Source of the DNA: Algoriphagus sp. A40
GTDB lineage: Bacteria > Bacteroidota > Bacteroidia > Cytophagales > Cyclobacteriaceae
Assembly: GCF_002002735.1 (NCBI RefSeq)
Contig: NZ_MUNY01000028.1
Location: 18,824 to 82,823, forward strand
Direction: 5' to 3'
DNA: 64,000 nucleotides
In this document: in pieces, positions 34,650 through 43,009 of the stretch
Layout: every line of letters starts with the position of its first letter
How positions within the stretch are numbered: position 1 is the stretch's first letter
Notes under the pieces: generated by a model
What the model saw: the letters and a program-made list of their open reading frames with translations, nothing else
Database searches by the model: none
What the model was told of the DNA's origin: nothing
Translations under genes and position numbers: made by a program

Positions 34650-36419
34650 ATGCCCAATTTCGACTTTGTTACTCAAGAATTAGACCAAAAACTCACTAAA
34701 AATAAGAAGAAAATAATTCAGGTTTCCCTTGTGCGGTTACTTGCTTTTTTTGGTTTGGGAGCTCTTCTTATCCTCACCTTGGCAGATCATCCATTTTGGG
34801 GGATTCCCGCATTTGGGATGGGGTATTTTTTTGTACGTCTCATTCAAACCTTCAATTTCCATAAGGACCAGGAAGCTATCTATCTAGCTTTGCAAAAAAT
34901 GGACGTTGAAGCCCACCATCGCAAAATGCGGAAGCTTTCTGGATTTGATTTGGGAGTAGAATATTCAGAAAAATCCCATCCCTTTTCTAATGACCTGGAT
35001 CTTTTTGGGGAGCATTCCCTTTTTCAGCTTTTAAACCATACTGTGACCAAAGGTGGAAAAGACAAGCTCGCCTTGCTGATGAAAAGCAAGTTTGACAAGG
35101 ACGAATCCCAAAGAAGAGCTCACGCAGTAAGCGAATTGAAATCAAAGCCCTTGTTTCTTCAGGCGATGGAGGCAGCAGGTTTGGCATTGAAAAAAGATGA
35201 AAAGGAAGCCGAAAACTGGATAAATTGGTTGAATGCTCAGGAAAAAATCTCCTGGTTGCATCGACTTCTCGCTTTTTTGGGACCGCTTGGCGGAGTTGTC
35301 ATGTTGGTTTTGGTGACTACTGGAATTCTGCCGGAGGCATTCTTGGGAGTTTGGATTTTGATTGGAATTGGATTTCTGGGTAGCGTTTTTCAGCCTCTCA
35401 AAAAAGCCGCAGAAGCAATTCCATCAGCTGCCACCCTAAAATCCTATCTGATTCGGACTGATTTGATTGAAAAAGAAGATTTTCATGGTGAGGAACTGAA
35501 AAGTGCGAAAGCCGAGTTGAGTAAAGAAGGAGTTCCCACATCAGGACTTTTGGGAGAGTTAGATAAGCTGGGCCTTTGGGCCCAAAATCGGATTAATCTG
35601 CTGTATTTGCCGATCAACTTGCTGTTTTGGACAGACTTCCTCCTTTTTGTTCAATTGGCTTCCTGGAAAAACCGAGTTGGTCAATCTCTGAGTCATCTGC
35701 CGGAAAATCTCGAAAAATGGGAAGTTTGGGTTTCTTTGGGAGCTTTTGAAGTCGAATTGGGAGGCTCGGGAAATGTGGAATGGACGGATGATTCCCAGCT
35801 GTCGGCAATTGACTTAACTCATCCACTGATTTTTCCCGAAAAAGCAATTTCCAATTCCATTGACTTTGATGAGCAACATAGGCTGATTTTGCTGACCGGA
35901 GCAAATATGAGCGGCAAGACGACCTTTATGCGAACTCTTGGGATCAACTGCGTTTTAGTCAATCTAGGTTTGAGTCCTTTTGGGAAAAATTTAAAACTCG
36001 GACGGGTTCAGTTGTATACCAGTATGCGCAATTCGGATAACCTGGGTGAAAGCGTGAGTTCCTTCTATGCCGAACTTAGAAGAATCCACATCCTGCTTGA
36101 AAGGCTTGAATCTGGAGAGAAATTATTTTTTCTTTTGGACGAAATTCTAAAAGGAACCAATACTCAGGACAGGATATCCGGATCCGAAGCTCTGGTTCTC
36201 CAAATTCTCCAAACCAAAGGATTTGGCATTATCAGCACCCATGACATTGAATTGTCAGAATTGGAACAAACTGTGGAAAAAGTCCACAATTTTTCATTCC
36301 ATTCAGAGATTCACGATAAGTCCATCGACTTTGATTACAAAATCAAAAAAGGGCCCTGTCCTAGTTTTAATGCCCATAAACTGATGGAGCTGATGGGTAT
36401 ACGGTTCAATAAAGCCTAG
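34650..36419 (+). CDS. Membrane-anchored MutS-like ATPase
   Basis: A 589-aa protein with the MutS-type ABC ATPase at its C-terminus: Walker A LLTGANMSGKTTFMRT (about 415-429), Walker B FFLLDEILKGTN (about 493-504), and signature and H-loop regions DRISGSEAL and IISTHDIEL. The N-terminal half lacks the mismatch-recognition domain and has two pairs of hydrophobic segments (about 26-66 and 205-248), so it is probably membrane-bound. ATG 34650 fits the promoter-like box. It is likely not canonical mismatch repair. Function unknown. Confidence 0.85.
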   Translation: MPNFDFVTQELDQKLTKNKKKIIQVSLVRLLAFFGLGALLILTLADHPFWGIPAFGMGYFFVRLIQTFNFHKDQEAIYLALQKMDVEAHHRKMRKLSGFDLGVEYSEKSHPFSNDLDLFGEHSLFQLLNHTVTKGGKDKLALLMKSKFDKDESQRRAHAVSELKSKPLFLQAMEAAGLALKKDEKEAENWINWLNAQEKISWLHRLLAFLGPLGGVVMLVLVTTGILPEAFLGVWILIGIGFLGSVFQPLKKAAEAIPSAATLKSYLIRTDLIEKEDFHGEELKSAKAELSKEGVPTSGLLGELDKLGLWAQNRINLLYLPINLLFWTDFLLFVQLASWKNRVGQSLSHLPENLEKWEVWVSLGAFEVELGGSGNVEWTDDSQLSAIDLTHPLIFPEKAISNSIDFDEQHRLILLTGANMSGKTTFMRTLGINCVLVNLGLSPFGKNLKLGRVQLYTSMRNSDNLGESVSSFYAELRRIHILLERLESGEKLFFLLDEILKGTNTQDRISGSEALVLQILQTKGFGIISTHDIELSELEQTVEKVHNFSFHSEIHDKSIDFDYKIKKGPCPSFNAHKLMELMGIRFNKA

Positions 36420-36483
36420 TTTATGGCATTGGGATTGGATAAATCAATTCGAAAATCAATTGTTTACCTAAACCAAAAAAATC

Positions 36484-36636
36484 ATGAATTCTTTATTGTA
36501 TATCATCGCAATCGTATTGATCATTGGATGGTTGTTGGGAGTGTTTGTCTACAGTGTTGGTGGACTTATCCACATCCTTTTGGTCTTGGCAGTTGTTTCC
36601 ATCTTGCTCCGATTAATCGGCGGGAGTAGGGTCTAA
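36484..36636 (+). CDS. Small membrane protein, lmo0937-like, 50 aa
   Basis: ATG 36484 opens MNSLLYIIAIVLIIGWLLG, followed by a second hydrophobic stretch (GGLIHILLVLAVVSILLRLI) and a GGSRV end. This two-helix layout matches the lmo0937/DUF5670 family of tiny membrane proteins, often stress-related. It lies between the mutS-like gene and purK, 65 bases past the former. The call rests on the strong family resemblance. Confidence 0.82.
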   Translation: MNSLLYIIAIVLIIGWLLGVFVYSVGGLIHILLVLAVVSILLRLIGGSRV

Positions 36637-36691
36637 AGCCAAATACCCAACGATGTCAAATTTTACCATGCCTCTTTCTCTGAGAATCTGT

Positions 36692-36699
36692 TAATTTTG
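36692..36699 (+). promoter_or_regulatory. -7 box (TAATTTTG) 8 bases before the purK ATG
   Basis: TAATTTTG matches TAnnTTTG and ends 8 bases before ATG 36708, implying an extremely short leader for the purKE message. A -33 element is not evident. Confidence 0.4.
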
Positions 36700-36707
36700 G
36701 CCTGTCT

Positions 36708-37853
36708 ATGGCCAATACATCACAAAACCAGATTCTCGGAGTTCTTGGAGGTGGGCAACTGGGTCGCATGCTGATTCAGTCTGCCATCAATTACAATCAG
36801 GATATCCACATACTGGATCCTGATCCCAATGCTCCTTGCAAGGACATTGCTCAGCATTTTCAGGTAGGGTCGCTCAAGGATTTCGATACCGTTTATTCAT
36901 TTGGATCCAGTTGTGATGTGCTCACAGTTGAGATTGAGGCTGTCAATACCGACGCACTTCAAAAGCTTGCCGATGAAGGCAAAAAAGTTTTCCCCCAGCC
37001 GCACATTCTGAAGTTGATTCAGGATAAGAGGGAACAAAAGCAATTTTATCTGACTCACGGCATCCCAACAGCGGACTTTGTCCTGACTGAAAACAAGGCT
37101 GATGTCATCTCCAAGAAGTCCTTTCTCCCGGCTGTAAACAAACTGGGGAAAGAAGGCTATGATGGCCGAGGAGTTCAGATTTTAAGGTCAGAAAATGACT
37201 TGGAAAAAGCATTCGATGCTCCTGGACTTTTGGAAAAACTGATTGATTTCGACAAAGAAATCGCAGTAACCGTGGCCCGAAATGAAGCCAGTGACCTCAT
37301 TGCCTATCCTGCAGTGGAGTGCGCTTTTCACCCGACCGCCAATCTGGTAGAGTTTCTTTTTGCTCCAGCCCAGATTTCTCCGGAGGTTGAAAAAAAGGCT
37401 CAGGCTATCGCCAAAGAAGTAATTCTCAAACTTGAAATGGTCGGAATCCTGGCAGTGGAATTATTCGTCACCAAATCAGGCGAAGTCTTGGTCAACGAAA
37501 TTGCCCCGCGCCCTCACAACAGTGGACACCATACTATTGAAGCCAATTTCACTTCTCAGTTTGAACAACACCTGCGCTCGGTGATGAATTGGCCTTTGGG
37601 CAATCCCGACTTGAGATGTCCTGCCGCTATGATCAATCTGCTCGGTGAGGATGGATATTCCGGTCCGGCGATCGTCGAAGGAAAAGAAGAAGCCCTGGCC
37701 GAGAAAGGGGTGTATATTCACCTTTACGGAAAAAAACTCACCAAACCTTTTCGGAAAATGGGTCATGTGACGATTCTTGATGAGAATATCAGCAGTCTCA
37801 AAGCCAAAGCTCACCGAATTAAAGAATTGATCAAAATAAAATCCATCTCATGA
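36708..37853 (+). CDS. purK: 5-(carboxyamino)imidazole ribonucleotide synthase
   Basis: An ATP-grasp enzyme of purine synthesis that carboxylates AIR with bicarbonate and ATP to N5-CAIR. The N-terminus ILGVLGGGQLGRMLIQSA, the ATP-grasp block VNKLGKEGYDGRGVQIL and the C-terminal VNEIAPRPHNSGHHTIEAN are all typical. At 381 aa it has normal length. Its stop overlaps the purE start by 4 bases, so the product passes to a coupled PurE. Confidence 0.97.
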   Translation: MANTSQNQILGVLGGGQLGRMLIQSAINYNQDIHILDPDPNAPCKDIAQHFQVGSLKDFDTVYSFGSSCDVLTVEIEAVNTDALQKLADEGKKVFPQPHILKLIQDKREQKQFYLTHGIPTADFVLTENKADVISKKSFLPAVNKLGKEGYDGRGVQILRSENDLEKAFDAPGLLEKLIDFDKEIAVTVARNEASDLIAYPAVECAFHPTANLVEFLFAPAQISPEVEKKAQAIAKEVILKLEMVGILAVELFVTKSGEVLVNEIAPRPHNSGHHTIEANFTSQFEQHLRSVMNWPLGNPDLRCPAAMINLLGEDGYSGPAIVEGKEEALAEKGVYIHLYGKKLTKPFRKMGHVTILDENISSLKAKAHRIKELIKIKSIS

Positions 37854-38365
37854 ATCCACAGGTAGGAATCATCATGGGAAGTCAGTCTGACCTCCCCGTC
37901 ATGGCAGAAGCTGCCCAGTTTCTCGAAGAACTCGGAATCGCCTACGAGCTCACTGTGGTAAGTGCGCACCGTACTCCCAGACGCATGATCGACTATGCAG
38001 AGTCTGCCCGGGAGCGTGGGATCAAAGTCATTGTAGCCGGTGCAGGCGGAGCGGCACATTTGCCAGGAATGGTCGCCTCTTTGACTAGTCTTCCGGTGAT
38101 CGGCGTGCCGGTCAAAAGCTCCAATTCCATTGATGGCTGGGACAGTATTTTATCTATTTTGCAGATGCCAAGCGGCATACCTGTGGCTACAGTTGCCCTG
38201 AACGGAGGAAAAAATGCGGGTATTTTAGCTGCATCAATTGTCGGAGCCTATGATTCCGAAGTCGGTGCCAAAATGGATTCATTCAAAAAAGGTCTTCGTG
38301 AAAAGGTCGAGGAATCCGCCGCCGAGCTAGAGGCAAAGGGATGGAAGAGCGTACTGAAAAAGTAG
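37850..38365 (+). CDS. purE: N5-carboxyaminoimidazole ribonucleotide mutase
   Basis: Converts N5-CAIR from PurK to CAIR, the next step of purine synthesis. Family signatures are IIMGSQSDLPVMAEAA, VSAHRTPRRMIDYA with the catalytic histidine, and GAGGAAHLPGMVASLT. At 171 aa it is the class I (PurK-dependent) form, as its coupling to purK also indicates. Confidence 0.97.
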   Translation: MNPQVGIIMGSQSDLPVMAEAAQFLEELGIAYELTVVSAHRTPRRMIDYAESARERGIKVIVAGAGGAAHLPGMVASLTSLPVIGVPVKSSNSIDGWDSILSILQMPSGIPVATVALNGGKNAGILAASIVGAYDSEVGAKMDSFKKGLREKVEESAAELEAKGWKSVLKK

Positions 38366-38462
38366 GTTTAAAGGTGGAAATGTTGAAAAGTTCGCTAAAG
38401 CCCAATCCCTTAACACCTTCCAAGGCGTCGTCAATCGTAATTCTTAAATCGTAAATACCTTC

Positions 38463-38609
38463 ATGGATTGGAAAAAGCCTGTCAAATTCAAAATCGGATC
38501 TGAGGATTGGGAAATGCCCCTGAACGTGCTGGTTTTGCTGGGGTTTATTACCCTGGTTTTGCTGGGATTGGGTGCATGGATGGGATTTAGTTTTGGCAGT
38601 CCCAATTGA
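38463..38609 (+). CDS. Small single-pass membrane protein, 48 aa
   Basis: ATG 38463 encodes MDWKKPVKFKIGSEDWEMP and then one clean hydrophobic helix (LNVLVLLGFITLVLLGLGAWMGF). It lies 97 bases after purE and converges with the membrane protein gene ending at 38637. No family is recognised. The coding call rests on the amphipathic-to-membrane layout and codon usage like its neighbours. Confidence 0.55.
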   Translation: MDWKKPVKFKIGSEDWEMPLNVLVLLGFITLVLLGLGAWMGFSFGSPN

Positions 38610-38636
38610 TGGTTTCTTGAAAAAAAGGATTGAATT

Positions 38637-39359
38637 CTAGACCTTGAAAATTGAATTCATCAGAGAAATCAAAGCAGTGGAATCCCTCAATCCAAGCAAT
38701 ACCGGAATAGCTAAAAGCTGCACAATAGCTACCAGGACGTATGAGAAATAGATTTTTTTCTCCCTCCTGTAATCCAGAATGATCAGAATAAGCACCACCA
38801 GGAATATTAAAAACTGGTTCCAATTGAATACATCTGACCAAGAGAAAGGGAAATCTGAAAACTGGGCTGGCTGGTAAATCATTCCCAAAGGGATGAATGA
38901 TAACCTTGTGGTAGCTGGAGAGAGTACCCAAAAAACCGTACTGATCATCCATCGGGAATGGACTTTGGTGTTTTTTGAATTCCAAATCGCCGCAAGAACA
39001 GAAAAGATAAACCCGCTGATAAAGATAAAGTCCATGAGGGAAAGACTGTAGCGGACCTCATAGAGAGGGCTTTCTGCAGTAGCCATCATGTTTCCCCGGA
39101 TCACTCCCAAAGCAGAAGCTGTTACAAACCCCGCAAGAATTACCCCAAAAATTCCGACTTTCTTGTGGATCCGGATCGGGCGATAATGGTAAAGCCAGGG
39201 CTGTATGATCAGGATGATGTACCATGCTGTGGCTGAAATTCCGTGCAGATGCCATTGAAATGAAGCGTCCGCAAAGTCCGTCCAATAGTGATTGAAACCG
39301 ATCAGCGTAAGGACAAAAGGGAGGATCAACCAAAAGTGAAGCTTGGGAAAAATTTTCAT
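38637..39359 (-). CDS. Multi-pass membrane protein, about seven helices
   Basis: A 240-aa integral membrane protein with about seven hydrophobic segments. Conserved-looking polar sites inside or next to helices are QWHLHGISATAWY (two histidines), HKKVGIFG and HSRWM. Their spacing resembles DUF2306/DUF420-like families, whose members may bind haem, but this is only a resemblance. It has no close operon partner, though the NTF2-like gene lies upstream on the same strand. Function unknown. Confidence 0.7.
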   Translation of the reverse strand: MKIFPKLHFWLILPFVLTLIGFNHYWTDFADASFQWHLHGISATAWYIILIIQPWLYHYRPIRIHKKVGIFGVILAGFVTASALGVIRGNMMATAESPLYEVRYSLSLMDFIFISGFIFSVLAAIWNSKNTKVHSRWMISTVFWVLSPATTRLSFIPLGMIYQPAQFSDFPFSWSDVFNWNQFLIFLVVLILIILDYRREKKIYFSYVLVAIVQLLAIPVLLGLRDSTALISLMNSIFKV

Positions 39360-39470
39360 AAAGAACCTGTTTTGAATTGGAATCCTAAAGTGTTCGGGTA
39401 TTCAAATCAAATCAGCAGAAAATTTAAACAGCTGAAATTCAATGGAAAAGGTAAGCTATTTGGAGGAAAA

Positions 39471-39923
39471 CTACTCTTTTCCTGATGAATTATGCAAAAG
39501 CCGGATGCGCCAGCCTGCATCGGTTTTGACCGCAACGACTGTTTCCAGCCAATGGATTTTCCTTGGAGGCGAGTTTTCGGTCGTGAATGTGGCGTAATTG
39601 TGATAGCTAACCAAGGCGACATCACCTTTCACTTCGATGGAAAAATAGTCAAACCTGTTTTCCCTCTTGGCTTGGGGAGTTCTCGATTTGGCCCTTTCCA
39701 CATAATTCCGGGTGGAATCGTTGTTCCAGATTTCCCCGTTTTCGATCAGCATAAAATGCTCCGTAAAGTAGTCCGGTATTTTCTCAGCTTTAAACTGGGT
39801 CAAAACATCCTCAAAAGCTCCCTCTATCAGCTTTTTCAGGAGAATTTCATCCTGACTTTGAGCGAAAGCAGTGGAGGAAAAAACAGCAAATGCTGCGATC
39901 GAAAGTATAAGTCTGGTCTTCAT
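39471..39923 (-). CDS. Secreted NTF2-like (DUF4440/SnoaL-type) protein
   Basis: A 150-aa exported small protein. ATG 39923 begins the signal peptide (MKTRLILSIAAFAVFSSTAFAQ). The mature part has the cone-shaped alpha+beta NTF2 pattern (DYFTEHFMLIENGEIWNND...GDVALVSYHNYATF...WRIRLLHNS). Family members range from ligand binders to isomerases; none is assignable. It is divergent from the Fic gene, and the three palindromes lie between the two starts. Confidence 0.78.
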   Translation of the reverse strand: MKTRLILSIAAFAVFSSTAFAQSQDEILLKKLIEGAFEDVLTQFKAEKIPDYFTEHFMLIENGEIWNNDSTRNYVERAKSRTPQAKRENRFDYFSIEVKGDVALVSYHNYATFTTENSPPRKIHWLETVVAVKTDAGWRIRLLHNSSGKE

Positions 39924-40011
39924 AGAAGTTGGATTGGCAGGAATAAATATTGGCATAATTTCTTGTTATTAAGCAATATTGCCCAGCCATTTTCAAAAGA
40001 GAAGATCCATT

Positions 40012-40042
40012 TTGAGCCGATTAGTAAAGCTAATCGGCTCAA
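40012..40042. promoter_or_regulatory. Operator-like palindrome 1 upstream of fic
   Basis: A perfect inverted repeat with 13-bp arms TTGAGCCGATTAG/CTAATCGGCTCAA (40012-40024 with 40030-40042) and a 5-base spacer, centred at 40027. It is the first of three related sites before the Fic start. Confidence 0.8.
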
Positions 40043-40056
40043 TAAAATTAAAAATA

Positions 40057-40085
40057 TGAGCCGAATAATAATATTAATCGGCTCA
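40057..40085. promoter_or_regulatory. Operator-like palindrome 2 upstream of fic
   Basis: An inverted repeat with 12-bp arms TGAGCCGAATAA/TTAATCGGCTCA (40057-40068 with 40074-40085), one mismatch and a 5-base spacer, centred at 40071, exactly 44 bp from site 1. Confidence 0.8.
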
Positions 40086-40100
40086 AAAAAGTTGTATATT

Positions 40101-40129
40101 TGAGCCGAATAGAAAACCTAATCGGCTCA
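40101..40129. promoter_or_regulatory. Operator-like palindrome 3 reaching the fic start codon
   Basis: An inverted repeat with 12-bp arms TGAGCCGAATAG/CTAATCGGCTCA (40101-40112 with 40118-40129), one mismatch and a 5-base spacer, centred at 40115, again 44 bp from site 2. Its last base is the A of the Fic ATG (40129), so binding here would block translation-start DNA. It suggests autorepression by the Fic wHTH (inference). Confidence 0.8.
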
Positions 40130-41238
40130 TGAGCTACAATTGGCAACAGACAGGCTGGCCAAAATTTGAGTTTACACCAGGAATCATCGAGGATGTACAG
40201 CTTAAATTTTTGCTCAAATCCGGAAAATCAAGCGGGCAATATTCCGGGATTTCCTTGGAGAAGAAAGACCAGCTTCTCGTGGATATCCTTTTGTCTGAGG
40301 CGATCAAGACATCTGAAATTGAGGGCGAATTCATGAGTCGGGTTGATGTCATGTCATCCCTCAAGAAGAATTTGGGCATTCACGAAGAGCAGCCTCGATT
40401 GGTGAAAGACCATCGGGCTAAGGGCATTGCCAAGCTGATGATCGCCGTGCGCCAAACCTGGAAAGAACCGCTGAGCGAGGCCATGCTTTTTGCCTGGCAT
40501 GAAATGCTCATGGAAGGCAATCGCTACATTCAAGCAGGGGAATGGCGAAGCGGAACCGAACCCATGCAAGTCGTTTCGGGTGCCTTGGGCAAGGAAATTG
40601 TCCATTTTGAAGCACCTCCATCATCACGCGTTACTGATGAGATGGGCCAGTTTATTGCCTGGTTCAATGCCACTGCCCCGGGTGAACCAAAGGCTATTTT
40701 GAATCCAATCCTGCGTTCGGCTTTGGTGCATTTGTATTTTGAAAGCATCCATCCCTTCGAAGACGGAAACGGTCGAATCGGTCGAGCTTTGGCAGAAAAG
40801 GCGCTGCATCAAGGCTTGGATCAGCCCATATTGATCAGCTTGTCTCAAGTCATTGAGGCCAAGCGACTGTTCTATTACGATCAACTCAAGAAGGCTCAGC
40901 GGAGCCTCAAAGTAGATGACTGGTTGCTGTATTTTGCCGATGTGGTGATGAAAGCTCAGGAAAAAGTCGAGGAGCTGATCGAGTTTTCCCTTCAGAAAAC
41001 CAAGTTTTTCGATGCGTTTAGCAAGGAATTGAATGAACGGGAATTGAAGGCATTGAATCGAATGCTCGATGAAGGTCCGGAAGGATTTGAAGGCGGCATG
41101 AATGCCAAGAAGTACATCGGGATCACCGGCGCATCCAAAGCCACAGCCACCCGTGATCTGCAGCATTTGCGGGATTTGGGGATTTTCGTGGCTGAAGGTG
41201 GAGGGCGAAGTGTTCGGTACCAAGTGAAGCTATCCTGA
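40129..41238 (+). CDS. Fic-family AMPylase-like protein with C-terminal winged helix
   Basis: A class II Fic protein of 369 aa. The inhibitory motif TSEIEG (61-66) precedes the catalytic core HPFEDGNGRIGR (H208 to R219), so it would transfer AMP (or another nucleotide moiety) and is held off by its own N-terminal helix. The last about 65 residues (YIGITGASKATATRDLQHLRDLGIFV) form a winged helix-turn-helix. ATG 40129 is set by palindrome 3 and good codon content. The targets are unknown; autoregulation at the three upstream palindromes is inferred. Confidence 0.9.
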   Translation: MSYNWQQTGWPKFEFTPGIIEDVQLKFLLKSGKSSGQYSGISLEKKDQLLVDILLSEAIKTSEIEGEFMSRVDVMSSLKKNLGIHEEQPRLVKDHRAKGIAKLMIAVRQTWKEPLSEAMLFAWHEMLMEGNRYIQAGEWRSGTEPMQVVSGALGKEIVHFEAPPSSRVTDEMGQFIAWFNATAPGEPKAILNPILRSALVHLYFESIHPFEDGNGRIGRALAEKALHQGLDQPILISLSQVIEAKRLFYYDQLKKAQRSLKVDDWLLYFADVVMKAQEKVEELIEFSLQKTKFFDAFSKELNERELKALNRMLDEGPEGFEGGMNAKKYIGITGASKATATRDLQHLRDLGIFVAEGGGRSVRYQVKLS

Positions 41239-41255
41239 TAGTTGCCTTTGCCTCA

Positions 41256-41288
41256 AGCTTTTCCAAAGTTTAAAACTTTGGAAAAGCT
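41256..41288. repeat. 33-bp palindrome between fic and amidohydrolase genes
   Basis: AGCTTTTCCAAAGTTT/AAACTTTGGAAAAGCT (41256-41271 with 41273-41288) pairs perfectly around one central base. It lacks a downstream T run, so it may be an extragenic repeat rather than a terminator. Its size and symmetry resemble the two palindromes at 42430 and 43010, but the sequence differs. Confidence 0.6.
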
Positions 41289-41313
41289 CGTTACTTTGGG
41301 GAAATCAAAGACA

Positions 41314-42429
41314 ATGAACCAACTAGTCCAACTCCGACATACGCTCCATCAATTTCCTGAAGTTGGTTTTGAAGAAAGCCAAACTGCTCAACGGATTTTG
41401 GAGTTTTTCAGACCTCTTCAGCCGGATCAAACTTTCGAAAATCTGGGAGGTACAGGTCTGGCTTTTATTTTTCGGGGGAAGAGGCCGGGAAAGCGGATGC
41501 TTTTCCGCTGTGAACTGGATGCCTTGCCCATCGAAGATCTTAAGGAAAGTCCTTACCAAAGTCAGATTCCCGGCAAAGGTCACCTTTGCGGACACGATGG
41601 ACATATGGCGATCATTTGTGGTTTGGGAGAAAAACTTTCCCAAAACCGACCCGAAACAGGCGAAGTCGTGCTTCTTTTTCAGCCTGCTGAAGAGACAGGC
41701 GATGGAGCGAGAGCCATTTTGAATGACCCAAGGTTCGAAGAAATCCGGCCCGATTTTGCTTTTGCCCTGCACAATCTTCCCGGTTATCCGCTTCATCAGA
41801 TTGTGATGCGAAAAGGAACTTTTGCAGCAGGAAGTACCGGAATGACCATTTTCCTGAAAGGTAAAACTTCGCATTCGGCTCATCCCGAAGCTGGAATCAA
41901 CCCGGCTCAGACTCTAGCCCAACTGATCAAAGAACTGCCAGAACTTCCCAGAACCCTTTCTCATTTCGGTTTATTGACACTTATTCATTCCGAGTTGGGA
42001 AGTTTGGCTTTTGGTACCAGTGCGGGCAAAGCCAGTTTGAGCATGACCTTGAGAGCTTTCGACCAAAAGGATTTGGATGATTTGATCGAAAAAGTAAAGG
42101 CAAAAACAAAGGCGGTGGCGGAACCGGAAGGATTGGAAGTGGACTTTGGTTTTGTGGAGCAGTTTGCCGTCTCGGTCAATGACCCGGACTTGTATCTCGT
42201 GGTGGAAAAAGCCGCACAAAATCTCGGACTTACCTTGACTGAAAAGCCTGAGCCTTTCCGCTGGTCGGAGGATTTTGGCCTGTTTTCACAGGTTTGTCCT
42301 TCGTTTTTATTTGGACTGGGAGCTGGAGAAAATTGTCCCCAACTGCATGAAGGAACTTATGATTTTCCGGATGAACTGATCGAGACAGGAGTGGGGATGT
42401 TTGAGGAGATACTCGGGTTTGTTTGTTAA
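41314..42429 (+). CDS. M20-family amidohydrolase
   Basis: A dinuclear-metal peptidase/amidohydrolase of the M20D (hippuricase/IAA-amino acid hydrolase) type, 371 aa. N-terminal QLRHTLHQFPEVGFEES is the family start. Metal ligands sit in LCGHDGHMAIICG and the QPAEETGDGARAIL block with the catalytic Glu. A dimerisation domain follows (TSHSAHPEAGINPAQT), and the C-terminal WSEDFGLFSQVCPSFLFGLGAG holds the last ligand. ATG 41314 is chosen because the upstream frame crosses the palindrome. Substrate unknown. Confidence 0.93.
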   Translation: MNQLVQLRHTLHQFPEVGFEESQTAQRILEFFRPLQPDQTFENLGGTGLAFIFRGKRPGKRMLFRCELDALPIEDLKESPYQSQIPGKGHLCGHDGHMAIICGLGEKLSQNRPETGEVVLLFQPAEETGDGARAILNDPRFEEIRPDFAFALHNLPGYPLHQIVMRKGTFAAGSTGMTIFLKGKTSHSAHPEAGINPAQTLAQLIKELPELPRTLSHFGLLTLIHSELGSLAFGTSAGKASLSMTLRAFDQKDLDDLIEKVKAKTKAVAEPEGLEVDFGFVEQFAVSVNDPDLYLVVEKAAQNLGLTLTEKPEPFRWSEDFGLFSQVCPSFLFGLGAGENCPQLHEGTYDFPDELIETGVGMFEEILGFVC

Positions 42430-42462
42430 AGACCTGGCAGGTTTTCAAAACCTGCCAGGTCT
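42430..42462. repeat. 33-bp palindromic repeat, copy 1
   Basis: AGACCTGGCAGGTTTT/AAAACCTGCCAGGTCT (42430-42445 with 42447-42462) around one central C lies between the convergent M20 and lipoprotein genes, overlapping both stop regions. A near-identical copy lies at 43010-43042. It is a likely dispersed extragenic palindrome, also able to end transcription. Confidence 0.75.
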
Positions 42463-42898
42463 ATTCCTTCAAACCACTTCCCACTTTTTTGATCAAAAGG
42501 ACTACCTGACGATCTTTTTCATCCACTTTTTTTGAAGTATCAGGAAAGGGCTTGAGATCCACTAACTCGACTGAGTACCCTTCTATCGTTTGGATGTTCG
42601 GCACCTTGTTTCCAAAGTTCGGTGCAGAACTAAGATTGAATACCTCTTCCTGCCCATTTAGATTTACCGAAATCCGGACTTCCACCATCCCGGCCCAAAT
42701 GCATGTGGCACCAATCGGACATCTGGAGTCGGAGATCAAATCCAGAAAAGTGACTGAAATAGGTTCCGTGCAATGAGTCACTGTCCTACCAAAGGGAATT
42801 TCGACAGGTTCTCCAATCATAAAGCTTGTGCAGGGGATTTCCTCCTCACAACTTGAAAAAATAAGTAAACAAGCAAGGAGTCCTGACACCGATTTCAT
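42461..42898 (-). CDS. Hypothetical lipoprotein, 145 aa
   Basis: ATG 42898 begins MKSVSGLLACLLIFSSC, with a lipobox cysteine at residue 17. The frame is open upstream to 43156, but that part crosses a palindromic repeat and matches nothing. The mature part has SDSRCPIGATCIWAGMVEVRISV, a cysteine pair around a tryptophan that I have seen in other Bacteroidota lipoproteins, and a charged C-terminus. Function unknown. Palindromic repeats flank it on both sides. Confidence 0.72.
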   Translation of the reverse strand: MKSVSGLLACLLIFSSCEEEIPCTSFMIGEPVEIPFGRTVTHCTEPISVTFLDLISDSRCPIGATCIWAGMVEVRISVNLNGQEEVFNLSSAPNFGNKVPNIQTIEGYSVELVDLKPFPDTSKKVDEKDRQVVLLIKKVGSGLKE

Positions 42899-43009
42899 CT
42901 GCCTGGATCTTTTTGGTTTAAAAATAGGAAGTTCCGATTGGGGTTTCTCATCGGATGAAATAAAAACGAAATGGAATGATGATTCGCTACAATTGGGGGA
43001 ATTAATCCG

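Noticed and set aside
36423..36629. A 68-codon frame overlapping the lmo0937-like protein
   Set aside because: It is another frame of the same strand with unlikely cysteine and histidine content; the 50-aa two-helix protein at 36484 is better.
39492..40103. A 203-codon plus-strand frame across the NTF2-like gene and the palindromes
   Set aside because: It is antisense to the secreted protein and then runs through the operator-like repeats.
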